Source of the DNA: Chthonobacter rhizosphaerae
Lineage (GTDB): Bacteria > Pseudomonadota > Alphaproteobacteria > Rhizobiales > Pleomorphomonadaceae
Length of the DNA stretch: 64,000 bases
Assembly: GCF_013839525.1 (NCBI RefSeq)
Contig: NZ_JACDIS010000017.1
Coordinates: 1 to 64,000 of the forward strand
Reading direction: 5' to 3'
This document shows, piece after piece, positions 1 to 7,455 of this stretch. Positions within the stretch are counted from its first letter, which is position 1, and each line of letters begins with the position of its first letter. The notes below the pieces were generated by a model. The model saw nothing but the letters and a program-made list of their open reading frames with translations, did no database searches and was not told where the DNA came from. The position numbers and the translations under genes are program-made.

Positions 1-8
1 GACGGTCA

Positions 9-362
9 GTGAAGCAACTGCATGCTGACCTAGTCGCGCTGGGCTACATGGGGTCTTACAATCGAGTTGCCGCCTTTGCCCGGGACTGGCGGACCGATCG
101 GCAACGGGAGCAGCAGACAACGGAGCGTGGCACGTTTGTGCACGATTGGCATCGAAGGTCTGAAACTGTAGCGGAGCCGGTGGGCCGGTTGGCGCAAGCG
201 CGTCTCCAGTACGGTCCTCAGAGCAGACTGCTTCCAACATTCTGCTGCGTGCTAGATCAACGGGTATCGAGACTTACGATACGTAGCGGAAATTGCAGCG
301 GCAGAGCGGCATTAACCTGGGGAGATACGCGGCGCACTTACGTCTCGCCGTCGCAAAGTTGA
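9..362 (+). pseudogene. IS21-family (IstA-like) transposase fragment
   Basis: The first ~45 codons read like the region of IstA-type transposases just before the catalytic core (short motifs ELxxLGYxGSYxRV and RGTFV can be matched, with changes). After RGTFV (about position 150) the frame no longer looks like a transposase, and no DDE core follows. The piece is cut by the window edge on the left. I read it as a decayed insertion-sequence remnant at the edge of the accessory locus. An ISL3-family origin is the alternative. Confidence 0.55.
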
Positions 363-387
363 CCCGGTGCCGCCAACCTGACGGTGG

Positions 388-2001
388 TTAGTCAGACTTA
401 ATGACGGAGAAGGTCACTGGTTGATACCCTCGGCGCAGAAGCACGCTGAGCGGGTAGATATTACGACAAACACGCCCGGCGCATGCGTTCGGCGATGCTT
501 CCATAACCTCCACCTTGCGATCAGCCGTGAACCGCAGGAACAACATTACGTGCGCGCCCGGTTTGTTCAAAGCGTCTCCGGGGCGGAGCGACCACGGATT
601 CTTAAGTGGACGAGTGATCGCAGGCATAGCCGCCGTCGTCACATGGGCTTTAAGGCCCCAGACTTCACTCACGAACGCGGAACAGTCCACCCCCACCACG
701 CGCTTGCGGATCTCGCTTCGGGTGCACACGTTTCCAGCCGTGAGCCCGCGGTCGAGGCCGGCCTCGAACGCTTCGGGCGACGTCTTACAGCCCCAGCAGT
801 ACGGCACGCCTTTCACTTCTGTGCCGAGTTTTCCGTTAAGATATTGCGGTCGCTGGGCTCGGTTCATGTTCGGGCACCGCGGCGCCGGGTCCGGGCCATA
901 GGCGCTAGCGTCCACCCGCCAGCGGAGGGTCTCGAAGGCAATCGCGCGTTCCACCACCGCTTCGCGCGAGGTCACCCTAGTGGCGACTTTCGGCGGTCGC
1001 TTGGCCTTCGGCGGCCGGACGTCGATCGGTCTCGCCACGGACAGGGACTCGTCCGGGGCGATCGCCCTGCCGGCGAGCCGTACCACGTCCGCTCGCGCTT
1101 CCGTCGTCTTCAGGAACAGCAGGTCTCCGCGCGGCCCGACGGCGACGAAGCGGCGCGAGAAGGCGACGCCCGAATCGATCGGCACCTCGTAAAGCCGATC
1201 CGGCGTCCCGTCGGGCGCGAAGCGAGCGATCAGCGTGCCGGCGGTGCCGCCGCCTGCCGGAATGGTCTCGATCAGCACGAATGGGCGGCCGGTCGAGTCC
1301 ACGTCGAGAACCTCCACCGTGCCGACCGGATCACGGACGGACACCGCGAGCATGAGAAATCCGAATTCCTCGCCGCCCCGCCGGAGCGCCACCTCCACGC
1401 GGCGGCCGTCCCGAACCGCGACCTCCGCCACGATGTCGCCAAGGCCTCGGCTGGGCACGTACTGGATGACAGGCCCGCGCTCCCGGTCGGGCGCCACGCT
1501 GCGGCCCTCTGCCTCCACTATGTCGTTCAGCGGGCCGGGTGCCTGCGACCCCATGGCGGCGAACACCGAGCGCGTATAGGTGTCCACGTCCCCGCCGGTC
1601 ACGAACCGCAGCGCCCGCTCGTTCGCGTCAGGGTGTCCGGTCTTCTCCAACCGGACAACCCCATCCGACCACAGGAACAGTTCGTTGCGAACGGAAGCGA
1701 GGTCCTCGGCGGCCGTGTCCGCGGGCAGGGTCAAAACCTGGGGCGCGAGACCGGCCCGTTCCGGGCTGACTGCCAGCACGCGTGCGTTGTGCTGGTCGAG
1801 CACGTAGATGGTGCCGTCGTCGCCAACGGTTAACGCCAAAGGGCCGGAGACGTCCACGTCGGCACTCGGCGGCACGATCCCGACCTCGCGCGCGCTGTCG
1901 CCATTCTTGAACTGCAGCAGCACGGCATCTGCTTCGGCGGCGAGGACAGGACAGGCCGCCGCCGCGAAAGCGGCAAACGCGAGACATGCGAGCGAGCGCA
2001 T
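388..2001 (-). CDS. Secreted beta-propeller-like protein with C-terminal NlpC/P60-type peptidase domain
   Basis: A 537-residue protein with a clear signal peptide (hydrophobic stretch then AxA at about residue 20). Residues ~25-320 hold repeated blocks such as DDGTIYVLDQ and DSTGRPFVLIE, as in NHL/YncE-type propellers. The C-terminal ~100 residues match an NlpC/P60-type fold: DCSAF with candidate catalytic Cys440, then PGD, then AHVMLF with candidate His484. Such domains cleave or transfer peptidoglycan peptides or related amides in the envelope. It is divergent from the operon starting at 2195 and shares a ~190-base intergenic region with it. The propeller assignment is by repeat pattern only; the Cys/His pairing is seen directly. 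Substrate unknown. Confidence 0.7.
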   Translation of the reverse strand: MRSLACLAFAAFAAAACPVLAAEADAVLLQFKNGDSAREVGIVPPSADVDVSGPLALTVGDDGTIYVLDQHNARVLAVSPERAGLAPQVLTLPADTAAEDLASVRNELFLWSDGVVRLEKTGHPDANERALRFVTGGDVDTYTRSVFAAMGSQAPGPLNDIVEAEGRSVAPDRERGPVIQYVPSRGLGDIVAEVAVRDGRRVEVALRRGGEEFGFLMLAVSVRDPVGTVEVLDVDSTGRPFVLIETIPAGGGTAGTLIARFAPDGTPDRLYEVPIDSGVAFSRRFVAVGPRGDLLFLKTTEARADVVRLAGRAIAPDESLSVARPIDVRPPKAKRPPKVATRVTSREAVVERAIAFETLRWRVDASAYGPDPAPRCPNMNRAQRPQYLNGKLGTEVKGVPYCWGCKTSPEAFEAGLDRGLTAGNVCTRSEIRKRVVGVDCSAFVSEVWGLKAHVTTAAMPAITRPLKNPWSLRPGDALNKPGAHVMLFLRFTADRKVEVMEASPNACAGRVCRNIYPLSVLLRRGYQPVTFSVIKSD

Positions 2002-2194
2002 CGGCGTGTATCCATCGAGGAGGCCCGGTCGGACCGGGTAATCAAAACATTAGGTCCGCATGTGACATGGAACAAGAAGTCGCCCTCCAAACCCGTTGGC
2101 GGCCCGGCAGGGACTTTGGTAGCATCGCGGTCGGGCCAAAACCGATCCATTATGAGGCGTCACGGCCGTGTGCCGAGGGCCCGGGGTGACGGCG

Positions 2195-2791
2195 ATGCAG
2201 ACGTACGACTGGGACGCGCGCGAGGTCGCACTGGACACCGGTCTCCTGGAGCGCGTCCGTTTGGCTCGTTTGATGTTCTCGGACCGGCTCTGCCAGAGTT
2301 GCGAGCGGCCCGACCCCAAGCTGATCGAGCAGTTGCGCTCCGAGGCCGTCTACCAGATGGCCGAGTTCCTGTTCTCCATGAAGGCCTACGGTATAGTGAG
2401 CGTGGAGGACCTGGAGCGTTTCGCCGAGATCCACAACGACTACATCGTGTCTCTCACCCGGGACCGGGCCAAGCTGGCGCGGCTTGGCCTGACGGAGGAA
2501 CGCGCCCTCGCGGCCATGTTCACGGCCGACACCAAGCCGCGGCTTCTGCAGAACTGGGCGGACCGCCCGGGCGCCATCGACCAGTCGAACCTGGCGCGGT
2601 TCCTGGTGACGATCATGTCCACAGAGACCTGCCGCAAGGTGGTGATCGACCTGGAGCTTGGCGGGTTCGTGGCGCGTCAGCGGTCGGCCTATGGTACCAT
2701 CCTGGTTTGGTCCAAGGGGCGCATCGAGGATCTATTCGGGCAGATGCTGCGCGACTTGAGACGGGACGTCGAAGGTCTGTCGAACAGCTGA
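2195..2791 (+). CDS. Possible winged-helix regulatory protein
   Basis: A 198-residue soluble protein without signal or membrane segment. I prefer the ATG at 2195 to the upstream GTG at 2168. The C-terminal third (about residues 130-190) has the pattern of a MarR-type winged helix: a recognition-helix-like stretch (ETCRKVVIDLELGGFVAR) followed by a short wing (QRSAYGTILVWSKGR) and a closing helix. A CxxC occurs near residue 32. It is the first gene of the rightward operon with the caspase and serpin genes, so a local regulator is plausible. I do not recognise the family; the winged-helix reading is inference. Confidence 0.5.
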   Translation: MQTYDWDAREVALDTGLLERVRLARLMFSDRLCQSCERPDPKLIEQLRSEAVYQMAEFLFSMKAYGIVSVEDLERFAEIHNDYIVSLTRDRAKLARLGLTEERALAAMFTADTKPRLLQNWADRPGAIDQSNLARFLVTIMSTETCRKVVIDLELGGFVARQRSAYGTILVWSKGRIEDLFGQMLRDLRRDVEGLSNS

Positions 2792-2817
2792 CCGTAAGGA
2801 GAAAGGGCGGGGACGGA

Positions 2818-3195
2818 ATGACACTGGCACGACGATTGGCGGCTTTGGCGATGGTCGCCTCCTTGTCGGGCGCCTCGGGCGCGGGCGCGCTCGAACAGTC
2901 CGTGGCGGACGCGATCGCGGCCCGCAACCCGACCCTTGCCGAGTTGCGCGATCAAGACCCTTCCGCGTTCCAGGCGGCAGTTGAACTCATCGCCGAGGCG
3001 CAGACATCCGCCGGGCTCGATCCGGCAGACCCGCCGCCGGACAGTCGGCCCGTCGCCCGCGGCGCGGCGCCGGACGTCGGTCGTGAATTCACGCCCGGCA
3101 ATCCCGACGTGCTGTGGCTGTACAACTCGGCACCGGAAGGCATGCACGACCTGATCTCGCTGTTGAAATCGGCCGGTCAGAAGCCGAAGACCTGA
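2818..3195 (+). CDS. Small secreted protein, unknown function
   Basis: A 125-residue product. The ATG at 2818 has an AAGGAG-type ribosome site about 20 bases upstream and begins a good signal peptide (basic MTLARR, hydrophobic core, cleavage near GAG-ALE). The mature part is Ala/Pro-rich with a conserved-looking tail (NPDVLWLYNSAPEGMHDL). It lies 26 bases after the preceding gene, so co-transcription is likely. I recognise no domain. Its context suggests a periplasmic part of the same system. Confidence 0.65.
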   Translation: MTLARRLAALAMVASLSGASGAGALEQSVADAIAARNPTLAELRDQDPSAFQAAVELIAEAQTSAGLDPADPPPDSRPVARGAAPDVGREFTPGNPDVLWLYNSAPEGMHDLISLLKSAGQKPKT

Positions 3196-3441
3196 GCAGC
3201 GAAGGGGGGCTGGCCGCGGGGCTCGCGTGGATGTCACGGGCCGGCTGACAGGGCGCGCTCGGCGGGTCGGGCCGACCGGTTCCTTGAGAAAGGTGACAGC
3301 CGTAGAAGGATTGAGCTGATCCCTCCAATCGGATTGGAACCTTCCCGGCGAGAAGGGGCCACCGGTCGTCGAGCCGCGCGAAAACAGTGCTAGTATTCAG
3401 CACACGACATGTTTGGTGATCGGTGTCGGAGGAACGGCGCC

Positions 3442-5649
3442 ATGGTTGTCCGCAAGACCCTGCTTCTAGCAAGTGTTGTACTGATCCTGACGAACAGCCT
3501 GTACGCGGAGGACGCGATGCCGGCGCGCAATCTCACGGAAGCTCAAGTCGAGGCCGCCGGGGCCGGGACCGACCTTGCGCCCGCCCAGGACGTGCGAATC
3601 CGCTTCGACAGGGCCGACCCGGTCTACGGGATCGGCGAGACAGTCGGGCTCTTTGTCGAGGCGGCGCGGGACACCTACGTGACCATTGTGTCGGTTGGGC
3701 CGGACGGCTCCGTCGTCCGTCTCTTTCCGAACAAGGCGCAGTCGGACGGCTTCCTTCGCGCCGGCCAGACGCTCCAAGTGCCCGACCCCGCCAGCGGGGC
3801 GCGGCTCCAGGTATCGGGGCCGGTCGGGCGCGAGCTCCTGAAGATGTTCTCCTCGCCGAAGCCGCTGGCCATTTTCGCCGACGTCGACCTCAAGGGCGGC
3901 GGAATGTTCCGCTCGGTGACGGGCGGCGTCGACACCCTGTCGCGCAGCCTCGTCGAGGCCAGGGCCGCCGGCGCGAAGATCGCCATGGAGAATGTGGTGC
4001 TCACCACGGTGGAGACGCCGGTCGCCGCCGCAGTGCCCGAAACGCCCGTTGCTGTTGCGCCGCCCGCCGCTGTTGCCAAGCCGACGAAAGAGGTGGTCGC
4101 GGCACTCACGGACGAAGCCCCCGAAAAGCCGGCGAAGCCCGCCCAAGCGAAGCCCTCCAAAGCGAAGCCGTCCGAGAAGAAACCGTCGGCGGGAATACCG
4201 GAGACGGCGAACCGCCCGGCCGCGGCGGCGAAAAAGCCGAAGCCGCAGGCCCAGGCGGCGGCGGAGCCGTCGACCATGCACCCGTCCGGTGCGCAAGCCG
4301 CTCCGGCGTCCCCCCATCGGCCTCTGATAGGCCAGATGCAGAGCTTCCAGACCGATGGCGGTGAGCGGCCCTCGCGGCCCACGGGCGCGCGCCCGCCGGT
4401 TCAGGTGCCGGCCGGTCGGCCGCAGCAGGCTCAGCTGCCGGTGCAGACTTATCAACTGCAGCCGGCTCAGATGCAGGCGCAACTGCCTCAGGGGCAGGTG
4501 CAGCAGTTCCAGATGCCCCAGTACCAGATGCCTCAGGCACAGATGCCTCAGGCACAGATGCCTCAGGCGCAGATGCCCCAGATGCAGATGCCCCAGATGC
4601 AGATGCCTCAAATACAGATGCCCCAGATCCAGATGCCGCAGATCCAGCTGCCCGGCGGGATCCAGGTGCAGATGCCCCAGATCCAGATGCCCCAGATCGA
4701 GCTGCCGTTCGGCCGCTCGGCGGAAGCGTCGGCGACCGACGAATTCCAGGTCGCCGCCGCCGCCGGCACAGGGGCTGATTGCAAGTCCCTGCTCGACGCC
4801 TTCAATGCCGCCGTCGCGGCCCGGGACATCAATAAGGCGTCCGTCGGCGCGGACGCGATCGCCGTCGACGCCGATTGCGGCCAGTACCAGATCCCGGCCC
4901 AGCGCCGGCTGGCGGCATTGCGCCTCGCCACGGCGCAGGAGCGGATGGGCGCCGGCGCGCCGGTCGCTGAATACGGCCCGCTGCTCCTGTCGGCGGAGAA
5001 GCCCCAGGTTCTGTGGCAGGCGTCGGCGACCGTCGGTCAAGTGCTCTTCGCCGATCGAAGGTTTGCGGAGGCGGCAGCCGCCTACGAGCGGGCGATCGAG
5101 ATCGTCAAGAACGAGTCCCGCACCCCCAAGGCGCCGTCGGAGGACGACATACGCGGCCTTCTCGACCGCGCGTCCCAGGCCAGGATCCTCGCCGCGAACC
5201 CGACGCCCGCCAAGCCGGAGGGCGAGTTCGTGCCGGCCGGCAAGGACCACCGTAGCGGCATGCTCGGCGGCGTCTACTCGCCGACGGTACGGGGTTTCGG
5301 GGTGACGTCCGTTCCGGTGCCGATCACGTTCGAGTTCAACCAGACGAGCTTCACATCCGTCGGCGCTGAGGCAGCGCGGGAACTTCTGTCAGCCATCAAG
5401 GAACAGGGCGCCGACAAGGTCGTCCTCGTCGGTCACACCGACAAGAAAGGCTCCGCCGGCTACAATCAGGTCCTATCGGAGAAGCGCGCCGCCGCCGTCG
5501 CCGAATTCCTGCGCGACAACGGCATCGAGGCGACGATCGAGACCGCGGGCCGCGGCTTCAGCGAGCCGATCCGCTTCGCCGACATCACCAATCTCACCGA
5601 GGACGATCTGGACGCCCTCAACCGCCGCGTCGAGTGGCGTCGCGAGTGA
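3442..5649 (+). CDS. OmpA-family envelope protein with DUF4384-like domain and QMPQx repeats
   Basis: The ATG at 3442 follows a good GGAGGAA site and starts a signal peptide ending near SLYA-ED. Domains in order: a DUF4384-like beta domain (about residues 40-160; DTYVTIVSVGPDGSVVRLFPNK); a long Ala/Pro/Lys-rich linker; a QMPQx repeat tract (about 357-422); a TPR-like helical region (about 450-600); and a C-terminal OmpA/MotB domain (about 630-735) with VVLVGHTDKKG and NRRVEW. OmpA-type domains bind peptidoglycan, so the protein is probably anchored to the wall or outer membrane. DUF4384-like domains recur in the two caspase-family proteins that follow, which ties the three products together. 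A bridging or scaffold role is inference. Confidence 0.8.
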   Translation: MVVRKTLLLASVVLILTNSLYAEDAMPARNLTEAQVEAAGAGTDLAPAQDVRIRFDRADPVYGIGETVGLFVEAARDTYVTIVSVGPDGSVVRLFPNKAQSDGFLRAGQTLQVPDPASGARLQVSGPVGRELLKMFSSPKPLAIFADVDLKGGGMFRSVTGGVDTLSRSLVEARAAGAKIAMENVVLTTVETPVAAAVPETPVAVAPPAAVAKPTKEVVAALTDEAPEKPAKPAQAKPSKAKPSEKKPSAGIPETANRPAAAAKKPKPQAQAAAEPSTMHPSGAQAAPASPHRPLIGQMQSFQTDGGERPSRPTGARPPVQVPAGRPQQAQLPVQTYQLQPAQMQAQLPQGQVQQFQMPQYQMPQAQMPQAQMPQAQMPQMQMPQMQMPQIQMPQIQMPQIQLPGGIQVQMPQIQMPQIELPFGRSAEASATDEFQVAAAAGTGADCKSLLDAFNAAVAARDINKASVGADAIAVDADCGQYQIPAQRRLAALRLATAQERMGAGAPVAEYGPLLLSAEKPQVLWQASATVGQVLFADRRFAEAAAAYERAIEIVKNESRTPKAPSEDDIRGLLDRASQARILAANPTPAKPEGEFVPAGKDHRSGMLGGVYSPTVRGFGVTSVPVPITFEFNQTSFTSVGAEAARELLSAIKEQGADKVVLVGHTDKKGSAGYNQVLSEKRAAAVAEFLRDNGIEATIETAGRGFSEPIRFADITNLTEDDLDALNRRVEWRRE
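4510..4707 (+). repeat. In-frame 15-base tandem repeat encoding QMPQx units
   Basis: About a dozen 15-base units (consensus CAGATGCCYCAGNNN) encode QMPQY/QMPQA/QMPQM/QMPQI, interrupted once by a short LPGG spacer. The last units grade into ELP. Runs of identical units (three QMPQA, two QMPQM, three QMPQI) suggest recent unit duplication. The tract lies inside the OmpA/DUF4384-like protein and keeps frame. Confidence 0.9.
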
Positions 5650-5680
5650 TCGACCCTCCCGCTAGGGAAAGGACAGGCCG

Positions 5681-7450
5681 ATGCGCATGGTCCCCCGCCT
5701 TCTCCTCGCCGCCGGCCTGGCGCTCGCTCCGGGCGCCGCCCGGGCGGTCGACAGGCTGGTCGCGCCGGAGGGCGGGGAGGTGCGGGCGGTGGTGGTGGGC
5801 GTGGACCTCTACCGCAACGTTCCTCCGCTGAAGGGAGCCGTCGCGGACGCGGAGGACCTGTCGCTCACGCTCAGAAAGGTCGGCGTCACGGATGTGTCGG
5901 TGCTCCTCGACGGCGCCGCCGACCGCGACGGGATCCTCGCTGCCATCGAGGCCGTCACCGCGCGCGCCCGTCCGGGCGACCTCGTCGTGCTGGCGGTCGC
6001 TGGCCACGGATCCAGCGAGCCGGAACGGGTAAAGGGGTCCAAGCCCGGCGGACGCGACGAGGTCTATCTTCTCGCCGGTTTCGACACGCGGCTGCCCGGC
6101 TCCCGCCAGCGGATCTTCGGCGACGAGTTCAAGGCCCTGATCCGTGCCGTGGAGGCGAAAGGCGCGAGCGTCCTCTTCGTGGCGGACACTTGCCACGCGG
6201 GCGGACTGACCCGCCGCTTCGATCCCCGGATGGCGGGCGGCACCTGGCGGCAGGCGCCGGCCTACGTCATCGAGGAGGACGACCTTGCGCCCATCTCCAC
6301 CCCCGCCGAGGCGGTCGCCTCCGACTTCGACTTCGAGCGGCTGACCTTCCTTGCCGCCGTCGACGAGAAGTCCAAGGTGGCCGAGGTTCGCATCCCCGGT
6401 ATTCCCCGCGTGCGCGGCGCGCTCAGCTATGCGGTGGCGCGGGCCATCGAGGGCGCCGCCGACCGGGACGCCGACCGTCGGGTATCCCGCCGGGAACTCT
6501 TCGAATACGTCCGCCAGAGCGTCTACCAGTTCACCGACCAGCGCCAGAACGTCGTCACCCGGAGCGCCGGCGGTGGTTCGCTGGAGAGCGCAATCCAGTT
6601 CGCCTTCAGCCAGACCGCCGAAAGCCTGCCGGCGGGCGCCGAGCCGCTGGCGGGTAGCGGTCCGGCCGTCTCGATCACGCCTGGCAACCCTGTGCTGGCC
6701 AAGGACGCCGCCGCGTCCGGTGCCGCCACCAAAGCCGAAACAAGCGCGCCCGCAACGGCGCAACCGATCCGGATCGCCGCTCTCGGCGGATCGGCCCGGC
6801 TCCAGGACCTGCGGCCGGCGCTCACCGCCTTCGTGGCGGCGGACCCCGCCGAGGCGGATATCATCTACGATCCGGCGCGGCGCGAGGCGCTCGCCCACGG
6901 CGACGTGGTGGCGACCGGCGTCGCCCTCGACGACCTGCCGTTCGTCATCGACCGGACGGCGGCGGTGAACGCCCTGAAACACCTGTCCGGCGACCGCCCG
7001 CAGACCGTCCGCACCCTGCCGTCCGACACCGTCCACGTGAGTGGTGAGACGGTCGGCGTCGAGCTGGACGACGTTGCAGATCGTCATCTCATCCTCTTCA
7101 ACATTGCCGGCGACGGCACGGTGCAATCCCTCCACCCGGGACCGGACGACGTCGACCCCAGCAGCGAAGCCACGTTCTCGGTTCGCTTCCGGGTGGTGGC
7201 GCCCTTCGGGGCCGACACCATGGTGGCGGTCAGCGCGGCCGAGCCCATGCCGGATCTCGTCGCCTATCTGGTGGACGTGGACGGCCGTCGGGCGGCCGGA
7301 TACCTGCCGGCCCGCCTGCCGGCGCTTCTGCCGCCGGATGCCCGGGTGGGCTTCACGGCCCTCTACACCGCCCCCGTTCCGCCCGGGTCGCCACCGCCCG
7401 ACCCGTCGCTGCCCGATCCGTCGTCCTCCGCCCCATCCCCCGGTCCCTGA
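5681..7450 (+). CDS. Secreted caspase-family (peptidase C14) protease with DUF4384-like C-terminus
   Basis: A 589-residue protein with a signal peptide (residues 1-22, ending ARA). Residues ~34-280 are a caspase/metacaspase-type p20 domain: AVVVGVDLY start, catalytic His109 in AGHGS and Cys171 in DTCHAG, so the catalytic dyad is intact. The C-terminal part (about 370-540) contains a DUF4384-like beta domain (HLILFNIAGDGTVQSLHPG), followed by a Pro-rich tail. It starts 31 bases after the OmpA-like gene and ends 5 bases before the trypsin-caspase gene, so it is clearly co-transcribed. Prokaryotic caspase homologues usually cut after Arg/Lys, but the P1 preference cannot be fixed from sequence. 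A signal peptide on a caspase-family protein places its action outside the cytoplasm. Confidence 0.88.
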   Translation: MRMVPRLLLAAGLALAPGAARAVDRLVAPEGGEVRAVVVGVDLYRNVPPLKGAVADAEDLSLTLRKVGVTDVSVLLDGAADRDGILAAIEAVTARARPGDLVVLAVAGHGSSEPERVKGSKPGGRDEVYLLAGFDTRLPGSRQRIFGDEFKALIRAVEAKGASVLFVADTCHAGGLTRRFDPRMAGGTWRQAPAYVIEEDDLAPISTPAEAVASDFDFERLTFLAAVDEKSKVAEVRIPGIPRVRGALSYAVARAIEGAADRDADRRVSRRELFEYVRQSVYQFTDQRQNVVTRSAGGGSLESAIQFAFSQTAESLPAGAEPLAGSGPAVSITPGNPVLAKDAAASGAATKAETSAPATAQPIRIAALGGSARLQDLRPALTAFVAADPAEADIIYDPARREALAHGDVVATGVALDDLPFVIDRTAAVNALKHLSGDRPQTVRTLPSDTVHVSGETVGVELDDVADRHLILFNIAGDGTVQSLHPGPDDVDPSSEATFSVRFRVVAPFGADTMVAVSAAEPMPDLVAYLVDVDGRRAAGYLPARLPALLPPDARVGFTALYTAPVPPGSPPPDPSLPDPSSSAPSPGP

Positions 7451-7455
7451 ACCCC

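Noticed and set aside
4510-4707. Repeat tract considered as CRISPR or satellite
   Set aside because: Units are 15 bases with no spacers, in frame within a coding sequence, so it is a protein repeat.
3466-5250. A 594-codon open frame antisense to the OmpA-like gene
   Set aside because: The repetitive LxHLDLGHL-type pattern is the mirror of the QMPQx repeats.
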